64,000 nt of DNA from contig CALOCZ010000066.1 in the NCBI GenBank assembly GCA_942491935.1, positions 186,001 through 250,000 of the forward strand, read 5' to 3'. Position 1 is the first letter of the stretch, and each line of letters opens with the position of its first letter. Below are positions 51,469 through 61,375 of the stretch, piece after piece. This stretch comes from JAGTVG01 sp942491935 (GTDB lineage Bacteria > Bacteroidota > Bacteroidia > Cytophagales > Cyclobacteriaceae). The notes beneath the pieces are model-generated. The model saw only the letters and a list, made by a program, of their open reading frames with translations, did no database searches and was not told the origin of the DNA. Made by a program: the position numbers and the translations under genes.

Positions 51469-51750
51469 TCACTTTTTTCTCAAAATTTCGAATGCTTCCG
51501 AAATCTCAATATCTACAAGGAATTTTCGGAAATGATGATCATTGTAATAAAATGATTTGATGCTTATCAACCTTTCCTTCTTCTTTGAAATATATAATTC
51601 TACAAAAAAATCACCATTATAGGAATAAAACAGGTCAATGGTAAGATCCGGGTCGATTCTAACCGTATATAATTGCTCGCAGGCATTCAGAACGAACTCG
51701 CGCTGAACTGATGAAGGCAGTTTTTGAAAATCCTGAAGTGTCATAACCAA
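51469..51750 (-). CDS. Small hypothetical protein (Bacteroidota family, paralogue at 31443-31700)
   Basis: The 93-residue protein begins MVMTLQDFQKLPSSVQREFV and continues with IDLFYSYNGDFFVELYISKKK, then ISIKSFYYNDHHFRKFLVDIEI. The 'F.VE.Y...KK......I.SF' core matches the small protein at 31443-31700. I know no function, cofactor site or membrane segment. The gene lies alone between the gene-poor stretch and a small membrane-protein gene on the other strand. The start could also be the second Met two codons in. Confidence 0.6.
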   Translation of the reverse strand: MVMTLQDFQKLPSSVQREFVLNACEQLYTVRIDPDLTIDLFYSYNGDFFVELYISKKKERLISIKSFYYNDHHFRKFLVDIEISEAFEILRKK

Positions 51751-52016
51751 TTGATATACCTGCCAATATATATATTATTGTTATGAATCCAATAAAGCCG
51801 GATCATATTATTGTAAATTTAATATTTTCATGGAATTAAGATGCTCATATGAATTATAATTCGAGTCAACTGTTCAGCAATATTTCCATTCCATCTTATA
51901 ACTCAAAGAAAATATGACATCTACCAAAACACAAAAACTAAGAATCAGAAAATTGGCAAAAAAGACCATTTTGTCTTATATTTCGACAACTAGTTGTATT
52001 GATAAAAATTTTTAAG

Positions 52017-52193
52017 ATGAATAAACTGTTTAACTTGTTTGTAGGATACCTGGTCACCCTCTTTGTGGGATGTATATTGCTTGTTTTAGTGGCCCTCACA
52101 GGTTCTGAATCGCTGACCTATGGATTGGTTGGTATATTGGTATTGATCACATTTGCATTTCTGTTCTCTACAAATATTTTTGCACAAGAGTGA
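52017..52193 (+). CDS. Small two-helix membrane protein of unknown function
   Basis: From ATG 52017 the protein has 58 residues: MNKLFNLFVGYLVTLFVGCI and a second hydrophobic segment (LVGILVLITFAFLFST), with a short polar loop between them. An in-frame TTG at 51999 would add six residues but is less likely. It has no family I recognise. The next gene, the plug/MG2-like secreted protein, starts about 115 bases downstream on the same strand and has its own promoter-like box, so co-transcription is uncertain. Confidence 0.45.
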   Translation: MNKLFNLFVGYLVTLFVGCILLVLVALTGSESLTYGLVGILVLITFAFLFSTNIFAQE

Positions 52194-52287
52194 TTATATA
52201 AGAAAATTTTAATCCTTATAATATTACCCCTGCCTAACCAACCATTATTATTGATTTCTGTATAACGTATTATTCAGCTATTATAAT

Positions 52288-52295
52288 TAGCTTTG
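52288..52295 (+). promoter_or_regulatory. Candidate -7 box (TAgcTTTG) with very short leader
   Basis: TAGCTTTG matches TAnnTTTG. It ends 13 bases before ATG 52308 and 22 before ATG 52317, so transcription would start only a few bases upstream of the gene. This argues against a TTG start at 52293. No clear TTG element is seen at the usual distance. Confidence 0.4.
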
Positions 52296-52307
52296 TTTTC
52301 TTTTTTT

Positions 52308-54656
52308 ATGTGTTGGATGAGCAGTAAGGCATTTTTTTATTTCTGCATTGTATTCCTGAATTTGGGGATTTTGGTGCAAGGTGTTGGTCAGGATCTGGAA
52401 CAAACTTTCGTTGTATCTGATCAGCCCTATTATCAACTAGGTTCCAATATCAACTACAACCTCTATTTATACAATCCAGAAGCAGGCAAGGATAAAGTGC
52501 CCAGCCAGACAGCCTATGTTGAATTGCTGGATGAGAAAGGGAATGTCATATACAATCATAAACATGATGCCCGTGATGGTTCCAGCCCGGGCCAGTTTGA
52601 AACCCATAACATCGAATCATCAGGATGGTATTGGATCAGGGGATTTACTTTTTATCAGATTGGTTTTTGCGATGAGTTGATTCACTATCTCCCGGTTTAT
52701 CTGGTTCACCCAAAAGATATTAAAGAAATACAAACCAAAGAAACTCAAAAACCGGGAATACCTGACTTTTCAATATTTATCGAAGGAGGAAAGATTATGG
52801 AAGCTGTTGATAATGCAATTGTTGTTCGTTCTAAATCCTTTGACGGAACCGGCAAACCTCTTAATGCCTGGATCATTGATAGTCAAAGTGGAGATAGCCT
52901 TAAACATTTTTCTATCAAACCCGATGGAACTGGGAGTTGTGTGATTAGAGGATCTGCAATTAATGCCTATTCCTTATTGGTATCCGATGATGAAAACCGC
53001 AAAAAAGTATTTGATTTCCCAGCCCCGAAAACAATGAAATGCTATATTAAAATCTCTGAGAATCGGGTTGCTTCTCAAATCCTTCTGAGTCTGTTTTTCG
53101 ATGATTCTTATAATCAATATAAAAATGTAGATGTATTCGTTAAAGGGCAATTTACAGATCAACGACTGGATAGAATAAGGATCAGGAATAAGGTGGAAAA
53201 TCTGACTATCGATAAAAATGGCTTTTTCACGGGAGAAAATATTATTTACATACAATCACAGGATCATGGATTGTTAGGTTATAAGACAGTTTTTATTGAC
53301 GGGACGAAGGAAAATAATCTTTTTATATTGAAAGATAAGATGTTATACGTTCCCCGTCAGCAACTTTTAGGTAAGGTGCGTGTGACAAATCCAGTAGCTA
53401 CTGAAATGCCATCAACATTATCCGTTTTTGTCCGGGATACAAAGCAGTTTCAGGATTTTGTAACCGGATATGCACGGATCAATGATCAGGCTCTGACCTC
53501 CTATAGAAACTTATCCTATTTTGTAGGGATTCCATCTACTGAAGACCAGGACTTAGGACAAATATTACGGGAGAACTACATTATAAATGACTTAAGCAGT
53601 GATCCTAGGCTGATTTATAATCAACCAATATATAAACCCGAACAGGAACTGGGATTAAAAGGTAAAGTGGTTGATGAACAAACTGAAGAGGCATTAAGCG
53701 TTAGGGCACTTACTTTCACACAAACTGGAGAAAGACCCGGATATAGCTTTCAGTTTACTGACCAGGACGGAAATTTTGAATTTGACGACATCTATTTTCA
53801 TAACCGGAACAATGAATTGATACTTAATGTCGGGGAAGATGAGCGCATATTGCTTGATACCATCAACCTTAAACCTGCTTTTGATCCGCCACCCATTATT
53901 GGAAATATCTGGCTTAATCCAACATTCAGTAATTTTATAAATACCCGTCGTCTGGATCAAAGATTTTCAAAATTTTACACACACCTGATTGATTCAAGTC
54001 AATTCCTGGAAGAGGATTTCTACACCGACAATAAGATCTATGATAAACCGGATCTGTCATATGATCTCGATGATTATATTCAACTCAGTGACATGAGGGA
54101 AGTGATCATCGAGTTATTGCCAAATGTAAAGATCTTTAAGCTCAATGGAAAAACCCGCATCAGGATCTATCATTCAGCGAATGCGGATATCCAACCAGAT
54201 CCTTTGTTCCTTGTGAATGGCAAGATCGTCAAGGATAACGATTTTATCCTGGGTATGGATATTACCCTTGTGAAAAACATTGATGTCCTGGTAAGAGAAG
54301 CCAAACTGAAATATTTTGGACCTGTGGCAAGTGGAGGTATCGTGGCAATATATACCAAAAAGCCTATTGATATACCCTATGGGACGAGGATAGATATGGC
54401 CGGTTTCCATCAACCCAGGGGAATTGTCCAAAATGGTATGCCGGCAGATCTTATTTCAAAAACATTGCCAAATTTTGATCCGGTTGTATACTGGAATCCT
54501 GCTTTAAAATATGATCAGAATGCAGAAACAATGTTTGGATTTTATTTAAACGATCTGATGTCTGATATGGAGATAATCGTCGAGGGGATTAACAAATCCG
54601 GCGAAGTGTTTTATGACCGAAAGATAGTATTAATTGAAAAACCAGTAGTTAACTGA
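52308..54656 (+). CDS. Secreted MG2-like/carboxypeptidase-regulatory/TonB-plug-like protein
   Basis: The 782-residue protein has a signal peptide (KAFFYFCIVFLNLGILVQG). The N-terminal half resembles the macroglobulin MG2 domains of large Bacteroidota surface proteins (DQPYYQLGSNINYNLYLYN, ESSGWYWIRGFTFYQIG). A carboxypeptidase regulatory-like domain follows (about 450-520, GLKGKVVDEQTEEAL, FTDQDGNFEFDDIYF). Near 620-690 a plug-like segment reads LFLVNGKIVKDND and VASGGIVAIYTKK, as in TonB receptors, but no barrel follows. It directly precedes a full TonB receptor gene (one base between stop and start). I infer an outer-membrane-associated partner of that receptor; no function is established. 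ATG 52317 is an alternative start. Confidence 0.65.
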   Translation: MCWMSSKAFFYFCIVFLNLGILVQGVGQDLEQTFVVSDQPYYQLGSNINYNLYLYNPEAGKDKVPSQTAYVELLDEKGNVIYNHKHDARDGSSPGQFETHNIESSGWYWIRGFTFYQIGFCDELIHYLPVYLVHPKDIKEIQTKETQKPGIPDFSIFIEGGKIMEAVDNAIVVRSKSFDGTGKPLNAWIIDSQSGDSLKHFSIKPDGTGSCVIRGSAINAYSLLVSDDENRKKVFDFPAPKTMKCYIKISENRVASQILLSLFFDDSYNQYKNVDVFVKGQFTDQRLDRIRIRNKVENLTIDKNGFFTGENIIYIQSQDHGLLGYKTVFIDGTKENNLFILKDKMLYVPRQQLLGKVRVTNPVATEMPSTLSVFVRDTKQFQDFVTGYARINDQALTSYRNLSYFVGIPSTEDQDLGQILRENYIINDLSSDPRLIYNQPIYKPEQELGLKGKVVDEQTEEALSVRALTFTQTGERPGYSFQFTDQDGNFEFDDIYFHNRNNELILNVGEDERILLDTINLKPAFDPPPIIGNIWLNPTFSNFINTRRLDQRFSKFYTHLIDSSQFLEEDFYTDNKIYDKPDLSYDLDDYIQLSDMREVIIELLPNVKIFKLNGKTRIRIYHSANADIQPDPLFLVNGKIVKDNDFILGMDITLVKNIDVLVREAKLKYFGPVASGGIVAIYTKKPIDIPYGTRIDMAGFHQPRGIVQNGMPADLISKTLPNFDPVVYWNPALKYDQNAETMFGFYLNDLMSDMEIIVEGINKSGEVFYDRKIVLIEKPVVN

Positions 54657-54657
54657 A

Positions 54658-57321
54658 TTGAAAGAGCAACGAGGTACATATCGCTACTTATTCAGTAACC
54701 TTATTATAGCCGTAGTTCTGCTGTTTACAGGGATGGGATCCCTTTTTGCTCAGGAAACTCAGCAAACTAACATCCGCCAGACAAACCTTATTCAATTTCT
54801 TAAAAATGCAGAGCAGGACCTGGAAGTAAAGTTTTATTATCGAACTGAATGGTTAGATACTATCAATATTACCTCCCTAAATAAAATCAATCATATTGAT
54901 GAAGTAAAAAGTTCACTTCAGAAGTATGGCCTTGAACTAATTCCTTATTCTGAATGGCAATATATCCTTGCATGGCAGGAGAGAAGTCAGGTATTTAGTG
55001 AATATACTGAAGAGGGAAATTTCAGACGCGACGTTGTTGTTTCTGGCTCTGTAAGGTCCTTAAATACAGATGAACCTCTTATTGGAAGTACCATTTACGT
55101 GCATCAACTAGATACGGGAACAGCCTCAGACCTGGACGGCTATTATTCGATCGTTATGCCGACAGGCGTATATGCTCTGGAAGCTAATTCAGTTGGCCTG
55201 GAACCACAAATCCAGCAATTAAGCCTGACCAGGGATACTACATTGAACTTCACACTTGCAGATAAGGTTATTACCCTAAGTGAGGTAGTCGTCAGTGAAG
55301 AAGCTATTGACCAGAATGTAAGTGATGTATCACTTGGAAAAACCAAACTGGATATCATGACCATCAAAGGTATTCCGGCATTTATGGGTGAAGCAGATGT
55401 TATACGTACTTTGTTGCTGTTACCTGGGGTGACAACCGTTGGAGAAGGTGCTTCCGGATTTAATGTAAGAGGGGGAAGTATTGACCAGAACCTGATCATG
55501 ATTGATGAAACGCCCATCTATAATATTTCTCACTTATTTGGGATTTTTTCAGGATTTAATCAGGACCTGATACAGGATGTTACTTTGTTGAAAGGAGGTA
55601 TTCCAGCACAGTATGGAGGACGGCTTTCTTCAGTACTCGATGTAAAAACCAGGGAGCAGGTCCAGAATAAGTTTTCCGGGAAAGGCGGAATAGGTATGAT
55701 TGCCAGTAGATTAACACTTGATATCCCTGTAATTAAAGATAAGCTTTCAGTTACTTTAGGAGGAAGGATATCCTATAGTGATTACCTCATGAGGCTGTTA
55801 CCTGATGCGGAATTAAAGAACAGTTCAGCCTGGTTCTATGATGCTAATGTCAAACTGAATTATAATATCAATAAGAAGAATACAATGCATATTTCTTATT
55901 ATTCAAGTAAAGATGAATTTGTATTGCCTTCTGATACAGCGTACAACTGGGGGACAAATAACCTGTCTGTTCGCTGGAATCACTTATTCGGTGAAAATCT
56001 TGTGGGCAGTCTAACGGGAGCATATAGCAAATATCAGTACGGAGTGGGCAATGAAGAAGAAAAATATGCTTTTGACTGGGATGCTGGTATCGATAATATA
56101 AGTGCAAAGGCTGATTTTTCCTGGGGTACCGGAGATAATAATAAACTGAATTTTGGAGGTAGTTTTATCAGATATTCATTTCTACATGGGGATCTTAGGC
56201 CTGGATCCCAATCATCGGTATTACCTATTTCTATCTCCGATGAATATGCAAATGAATTTGCAATATATGCCGGGGATGAATGGGCCATTTCTGAAAAATA
56301 TTCCCTTATGGCTGGTTTGAGGTATTCCTATTTCCAGAGTATTGGTCCATCAGAAGTAAATATTTATGAAGAGGGACAGCCTATTTCAGAAGAATCACTT
56401 ATCGACGTAAAAACATATGATAATGGCGAAGTGATCAATTCTTATGGAGGATTCGAACCGCGCCTGAGCTTCAGGATGGGGCTGCCTTCAAACAGTTCTT
56501 TAAAATTCGCATATAACCGGATGTATCAATACATCCACCTGCTGTCAAATACTATGGCTGTTACGCCAATTGATATTTGGAAGCCTAGCAGCTTGTATAT
56601 CAGGCCCCAATACAGTAATCAATATTCCATCGGGTATTTTAAAAATTTCCTTGAAAATTCAATTGAAACTTCTGTAGAAATATTTTATAAGGATATTACA
56701 GATTTGCTGGAATATAAAGACGGAGCCAGGCTTGTTCTGAATAAATATATTGAGGAAGAATTAATCCATGGAGATGGACGGGCTTATGGGATCGAATTTT
56801 TTGTCAGAAAGAAATTGGGACAACTAACCGGCTGGGTAGCATATACTTATTCCAGGGCTGAAAGAAAAGTGATTGGGTTTAATGAGGAAGAAACAATTAA
56901 TAATGGTGAATATTATCCCACATATTATGACCGGCCGCATGATTTATCATTTACAGGACATTATCAGATCACCAGACGGTGGTCATTCTCCGCTAATTAT
57001 ATATTCATGACTGGAAGGCCTGCTACATTCCCGGAAAACAAGTACATAATAGACCGTTTTACAGTTGCAGGTTATGGGGAAAGAAATAAGTATCGAATTC
57101 CTGACTATCACCGGCTGGACATTAGTTTCACTCTTGCCGGAAATCTGAAAAGAAAGAAAAAGTGGGATGGCAGCTGGACATTCTCCGTATATAATCTATT
57201 TGCTCGGAAGAATGCATATTCAGTATATTTTAAAGCTGAAAACGGGGCAGTTCCCCAGGCCTATAAATTATCGGTTATCGGAACAGCTTTTCCATCAATC
57301 ACCTATAATTTTAAGTTTTAA
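54658..57321 (+). CDS. TonB-dependent outer-membrane receptor
   Basis: The 887-residue protein has a signal peptide (LIIAVVLLFTGMGSLFAQ), an STN-like domain (about 40-105, FLKNAEQDLEVKFYYRTEW), a carboxypeptidase regulatory domain (about 128-205), a plug (about 235-340: GASGFNVRGGSIDQNLIMID, LLKGGIPAQYGGRLSSVLD) and a long beta-barrel to the C-terminal Phe (FPSITYNFKF). The start is TTG: an in-frame TAG lies three codons upstream and no ATG precedes the signal peptide. It should import or bind an unknown ligand with TonB/ExbBD energy. The DUF4249 lipoprotein gene overlaps its stop by one base, so the two form a unit. Confidence 0.9.
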   Translation: MKEQRGTYRYLFSNLIIAVVLLFTGMGSLFAQETQQTNIRQTNLIQFLKNAEQDLEVKFYYRTEWLDTINITSLNKINHIDEVKSSLQKYGLELIPYSEWQYILAWQERSQVFSEYTEEGNFRRDVVVSGSVRSLNTDEPLIGSTIYVHQLDTGTASDLDGYYSIVMPTGVYALEANSVGLEPQIQQLSLTRDTTLNFTLADKVITLSEVVVSEEAIDQNVSDVSLGKTKLDIMTIKGIPAFMGEADVIRTLLLLPGVTTVGEGASGFNVRGGSIDQNLIMIDETPIYNISHLFGIFSGFNQDLIQDVTLLKGGIPAQYGGRLSSVLDVKTREQVQNKFSGKGGIGMIASRLTLDIPVIKDKLSVTLGGRISYSDYLMRLLPDAELKNSSAWFYDANVKLNYNINKKNTMHISYYSSKDEFVLPSDTAYNWGTNNLSVRWNHLFGENLVGSLTGAYSKYQYGVGNEEEKYAFDWDAGIDNISAKADFSWGTGDNNKLNFGGSFIRYSFLHGDLRPGSQSSVLPISISDEYANEFAIYAGDEWAISEKYSLMAGLRYSYFQSIGPSEVNIYEEGQPISEESLIDVKTYDNGEVINSYGGFEPRLSFRMGLPSNSSLKFAYNRMYQYIHLLSNTMAVTPIDIWKPSSLYIRPQYSNQYSIGYFKNFLENSIETSVEIFYKDITDLLEYKDGARLVLNKYIEEELIHGDGRAYGIEFFVRKKLGQLTGWVAYTYSRAERKVIGFNEEETINNGEYYPTYYDRPHDLSFTGHYQITRRWSFSANYIFMTGRPATFPENKYIIDRFTVAGYGERNKYRIPDYHRLDISFTLAGNLKRKKKWDGSWTFSVYNLFARKNAYSVYFKAENGAVPQAYKLSVIGTAFPSITYNFKF

Positions 57322-58340
57322 TGAGGAAGGTGGAAATGATATGGCAAAAATTTTGGGTCCTTTCGGGAATAATATTCCTGTTGGCTTGTGAAGTCCCCAT
57401 ATCCGTGGATTATGAAGTGCCTGAACCTCAAATTGTAGTTGATGGTTTGATTACTAATGAACCGGGTCCCTATGAAGTAAAACTAACTTACAGTGGTGCA
57501 TATACAGATGGAACAGAAGGCAATAATCCGCCCGTTTCCGGTGCATTACTAATTATCAGGGATGATGCCGGAAGGGAAGAAGTCTTATTGGAAGGTAGGC
57601 CTGGGATATATAAAACCGATGAAGGATTTATTGGCGAAATTGGGAGGACATACACACTTTCCATAAATACTGCAGAAGGGAGAATGATAGAATCCGAACC
57701 GGAAGAAATGTTGCCTGTTCCTGAAATCGATTCTATCTACTATATCTTTAAACCTATCTCTGATATTCAAAAACAGGGGCATGAAGTTTACGTAGTAGTG
57801 GATGACCCGGTTGAAGAGAAAAATTATTATCGATGGAAATGGGATGGTTATTACACATTTTTCATGGTTAATGATTTTGAAACCAGAGTTTGTTTTAAAC
57901 ATGAATTTGATATCAACAGGATTTCGGTAATTTCTGACAGGGATTTTAATGGCAACAAGATATATATGCCTGTATCTTTTGTTGAACATTTCAGCAATGA
58001 TTTTTACCTCATCCACATACATCAATATTCTCTCACCCAGAATGCATATAAATTCTGGGATGCTTTACATGAACAGAGCGCTAATGTGGGGAGTATTTTT
58101 GATCCGCAACCTGCACGCATTAAGGGGAACTTGTTTTATATTGATGATACTGAGGCACCTGTCCATGGTTTTTTTGGTGCATCCGCACATCAATTGGGAT
58201 ATCAGTATATGAATTTTAATGCAGGTATACGACCTCAATATCCTCGCAGTTATGGATTCAAGCGCTGTGATCAGCATCTTAACTCCTTTAATTATGATAT
58301 CAATGATCCCCGATGGCCTATTGGTTGGGGAGGGTGGTAG
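57321..58340 (+). CDS. DUF4249 lipoprotein
   Basis: The 339-residue protein has a lipoprotein signal peptide (FWVLSGIIFLLAC, Cys near 23) and the DUF4249 start VPEPQIVVDGLITNEPGPYEV, followed by VKLTYSGAYTDG and EVLLEGRPGIYKTDE. The C-half contains FVEHFSNDFYLIHIHQYSL and ARIKGNLFYIDD. Such lipoproteins are usually encoded right after a TonB receptor and presumably act with it at the outer membrane, much as SusD-like proteins do with SusC, although the role is not proven. Its ATG overlaps the receptor stop (TAATG). It is the last gene of the three-gene module. Confidence 0.9.
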   Translation: MRKVEMIWQKFWVLSGIIFLLACEVPISVDYEVPEPQIVVDGLITNEPGPYEVKLTYSGAYTDGTEGNNPPVSGALLIIRDDAGREEVLLEGRPGIYKTDEGFIGEIGRTYTLSINTAEGRMIESEPEEMLPVPEIDSIYYIFKPISDIQKQGHEVYVVVDDPVEEKNYYRWKWDGYYTFFMVNDFETRVCFKHEFDINRISVISDRDFNGNKIYMPVSFVEHFSNDFYLIHIHQYSLTQNAYKFWDALHEQSANVGSIFDPQPARIKGNLFYIDDTEAPVHGFFGASAHQLGYQYMNFNAGIRPQYPRSYGFKRCDQHLNSFNYDINDPRWPIGWGGW

Positions 58341-58411
58341 CATAGTAATTATATTAATAATTCTATAATTAAATCAAGATACAATGATCATTATGAAAAT
58401 CCCTGACTGAA

Positions 58412-61174
58412 TTAAAATTTCATCCGGCTATACCTGGAAATGGCTTTTTCAATTTCGGTCTCGACTAATACCAATCCACTGACTCCAATACATATCAACA
58501 GTTCATTTAGCGTGAGAGCTTGAGTAGAAAGAAATACCTGCAAGAAGGGTATATATAATGCCGCCAGCTGCATGAAGAAAGTAAGGACAATCATATAGAA
58601 CATCACCTTGTTGGTAAAAAGGCCTAATTTAAAAACCGAGTCCCTGAAAGACCGGGTTGCAAGGGCCTGCCACATCTGTGCAAATGCAATACCACTGAAC
58701 ATCATTGTTTGCCATTTGGGATTTTGATCCGCCCAGGCAATAATACCTATTGAGATAGATATCAATCCTATAATTGATCCCGTTCTCAGGATCTGTCCAC
58801 CAATGCCATCGCTGAAGATATTAGACTTTGGTGACAAGGGGGGGCGCTTCATAGTCAGAGATTCGGCTGGTTCAACGCCTAAGCCCAAACCAAGCAATCC
58901 ATCTGTTAAGAGGTTTAGCCAGAGCAGTTGCAGAGGTACCAGAGGGATCGTGATCGGATCCAATCCAAGCCCTGCCATCATTATGGTCAATACAGGTACA
59001 ATGATCATAACCAATACCTTCCCAAGGTTTCCGGCAATTGAGAATTTTACAAACTTTCGAATGTTATCATAAATAACCCGGCCTTCTTCAACTGCAGCTA
59101 CAATGGTTGCAAAATTATCATCCCTGAGGACCATATCAGAAGCTTCTTTTGATACATCTGTTCCAGTGATACCCATAGCAACTCCTATATCAGCCTGTTT
59201 CAGAGCAGGTGCATCATTTACACCATCCCCTGTCATTGCAGCGATATGCCCCTGTTGTTGTAAAGCCTGAACAATTCTTAGTTTATGCTCCGGAGAAACA
59301 CGGGCATAAACCGACACCTTGTCAACTACCTTTCGCAATTCGTTATCGGAAAGCAATTCAAGTTCAGATCCTGTGACAACATGATTATCCTCGGAAATGC
59401 CAAGGTTTTTGGCAATATAATTTGCCGTCAAAGGATGATCGCCTGTAATCATTATTGGCCTGATCCCGGCAGTTTTACATTTGATAACCGCATGTTTTAC
59501 TTCCTCACGCGGGGGATCAATCATGCCTAATAAGCCAAGGAGTACAATGTCTTTCTCTACCTTAGTGTCTTCAGGAGTTTCTTCAAAAGCCTTAAAGCCT
59601 ACACCCAATACTCTTATGCCTTTTTCCGCAAGTTCCTTATTGGTCTTAATAAGGGTGTTTCTAATGTTATCGTCCAGGTCTACAATTTCATTATTAATAA
59701 AAACCTTGGATGATATCTTAAGCAAAACGTCAAATGCTCCTTTCGTAAATGACACAGCTGGTGATACAGCTTTTGAATCAAGCCCTGCAAAGCCCAACAG
59801 ATCAGAATTTGACTGGCCATTTATACGATGTATCGTGGTCATTCTCTTTCTGTCTGAGTCAAAAGGGATCTCTCCAATTCTCGGGAAGGAAAACTCAAGA
59901 TCGTTCTTGTTAAGAGAAAATTTATCAGCAGCGATCACCAATGCTGTTTCAGTAGGATCGCCTATGACCGCATTTCCATTTTCTCCGTTACCATTCGAGA
60001 TTGAGGAATCATTGCACAGGCTGGCAGCAATTAAAATTGGGGACAGTGATGGATCCGGATTATTGAATTTTATGTCATTCAGGTTTGAATCTGTTCCGTC
60101 AAGGTATATCGTATTCTGAGGTGTACCTATAAAAGTTACCGTCATTTTATTCTGAGTAAGGGTGCCGGTCTTATCAGAACAAATATCTGTGACTGATCCT
60201 AATGTTTCAACGGCGGGCAATTTTCTGATCAGCGCATTCCTTGCGAGCATCCGCCGCGCCCCGATTGCCAGGGTTACGGTGACTACTGCTGGCAAACCTT
60301 CCGGCACAACAGCCACAGCCACACTAATAGCTACTAAGAACATCTCACTTATATCTTCTCCTCTTAAGAAGCCAAACAGGGCAATCAGGAAAGCAATAAT
60401 CCCACCGGCAATCGCCAGGGTTTTTCCTACATTATCAAGTCTTTTCTGAAGGGGTGTCTGTTCAGATTTTACTTGCTGAAGCATGGTTGCAATCGAGCCA
60501 AGTTCTGTAGACATCCCTGTATCCGTGACGATAGCTGTCCCTCTGCCCTGTGTTACTACTGTTCCCAGGTAGACCATATTCTTCCTGTCACCTAAGGGGA
60601 TATTTCCTTTCTGCAGTTTGTCAGAACGCTTATTGACAGCCATGGATTCACCGGTAAGAGCTGATTCCTGGACCCTCAGATTGTGGGCCTCAATAATTCT
60701 GCAGTCTGCAGGAACTATGTTTCCATTTTCAATTAAAACAATATCTCCCGGGACCAGTTCGGATGATGATATTTCAATTATATTTCCTTCCCTGAGTGCC
60801 CGGACCAGTGGTTTTGCAAGTTTTTTCAAGGCGGCCATAGCTTTCTCTGCCCTGTATTCCTGGATAAAACCAAGAATCGCAAATAAAATCACGATGGCCA
60901 GGATCGAAAATGCTTCAAGCCAATGCTGGAGAAATAAAGAAACAATGGCCGCAATGATCAGGATCAATACCATTGTTTCAGTGAACTGAGCATATAAAAT
61001 CTTAAAAACGCTTCTTGTTTTTTGTTCTACAAGCTCATTTGGGCCGAATTCTTTGCGCCTGAGCTCTACTTCATCAGAGGATAGTCCAGACTCTGGAATA
61101 ACATTAAATTCTTCCAGTATCTGGGATATGGATTTATTGTGCCAGTATAGTTTCTCCTTATTATTCGCTTGCAT
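58412..61174 (-). CDS. Calcium-type P-type ATPase (P2A/P2B-like)
   Basis: The 920-residue protein has all P-type ATPase parts: actuator motif LTGES near 175, M4 motif AVAVVPEGLPAVV near 290, the phosphorylated Asp in CSDKTGTLTQ near 333, the N-domain KGAFDV, MITGDHPLTA near 580 and the hinge MTGDGVNDAPALKQAD near 650. M6 has NLLTDGLLGLGLG. PEGL in M4 and NLLTDG in M6 fit a calcium or related cation pump, as does the N-terminal YWHNKSISQILEEF. It would export Ca2+ (possibly Mn2+) at ATP cost across the cytoplasmic membrane. It is monocistronic, and no regulator is visible. Confidence 0.92.
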   Translation of the reverse strand: MQANNKEKLYWHNKSISQILEEFNVIPESGLSSDEVELRRKEFGPNELVEQKTRSVFKILYAQFTETMVLILIIAAIVSLFLQHWLEAFSILAIVILFAILGFIQEYRAEKAMAALKKLAKPLVRALREGNIIEISSSELVPGDIVLIENGNIVPADCRIIEAHNLRVQESALTGESMAVNKRSDKLQKGNIPLGDRKNMVYLGTVVTQGRGTAIVTDTGMSTELGSIATMLQQVKSEQTPLQKRLDNVGKTLAIAGGIIAFLIALFGFLRGEDISEMFLVAISVAVAVVPEGLPAVVTVTLAIGARRMLARNALIRKLPAVETLGSVTDICSDKTGTLTQNKMTVTFIGTPQNTIYLDGTDSNLNDIKFNNPDPSLSPILIAASLCNDSSISNGNGENGNAVIGDPTETALVIAADKFSLNKNDLEFSFPRIGEIPFDSDRKRMTTIHRINGQSNSDLLGFAGLDSKAVSPAVSFTKGAFDVLLKISSKVFINNEIVDLDDNIRNTLIKTNKELAEKGIRVLGVGFKAFEETPEDTKVEKDIVLLGLLGMIDPPREEVKHAVIKCKTAGIRPIMITGDHPLTANYIAKNLGISEDNHVVTGSELELLSDNELRKVVDKVSVYARVSPEHKLRIVQALQQQGHIAAMTGDGVNDAPALKQADIGVAMGITGTDVSKEASDMVLRDDNFATIVAAVEEGRVIYDNIRKFVKFSIAGNLGKVLVMIIVPVLTIMMAGLGLDPITIPLVPLQLLWLNLLTDGLLGLGLGVEPAESLTMKRPPLSPKSNIFSDGIGGQILRTGSIIGLISISIGIIAWADQNPKWQTMMFSGIAFAQMWQALATRSFRDSVFKLGLFTNKVMFYMIVLTFFMQLAALYIPFLQVFLSTQALTLNELLICIGVSGLVLVETEIEKAISRYSRMKF

Positions 61175-61375
61175 CAGACCTTCACTTATACATACTGAAA
61201 ATCAGCTCAGGGTAAACGACATATTTTATATCATATCGAGGATTTTTACAGACAGCCAGTGATAACTTATTGGTCGTCAATTTAGTATATCGAAAATTAG
61301 AATAAAAAATAATTAACTTTTTTCTCCGGATCATTTAAAAAACTTTCCGGGGAGCCACAATCTACAAAATGATAT

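Noticed and set aside
59481..60119. Plus-strand open frame of 212 codons
   Set aside because: It lies wholly antisense to the well-supported P-type ATPase gene and has no signal or family motif; it is a shadow of the minus-strand coding frame.
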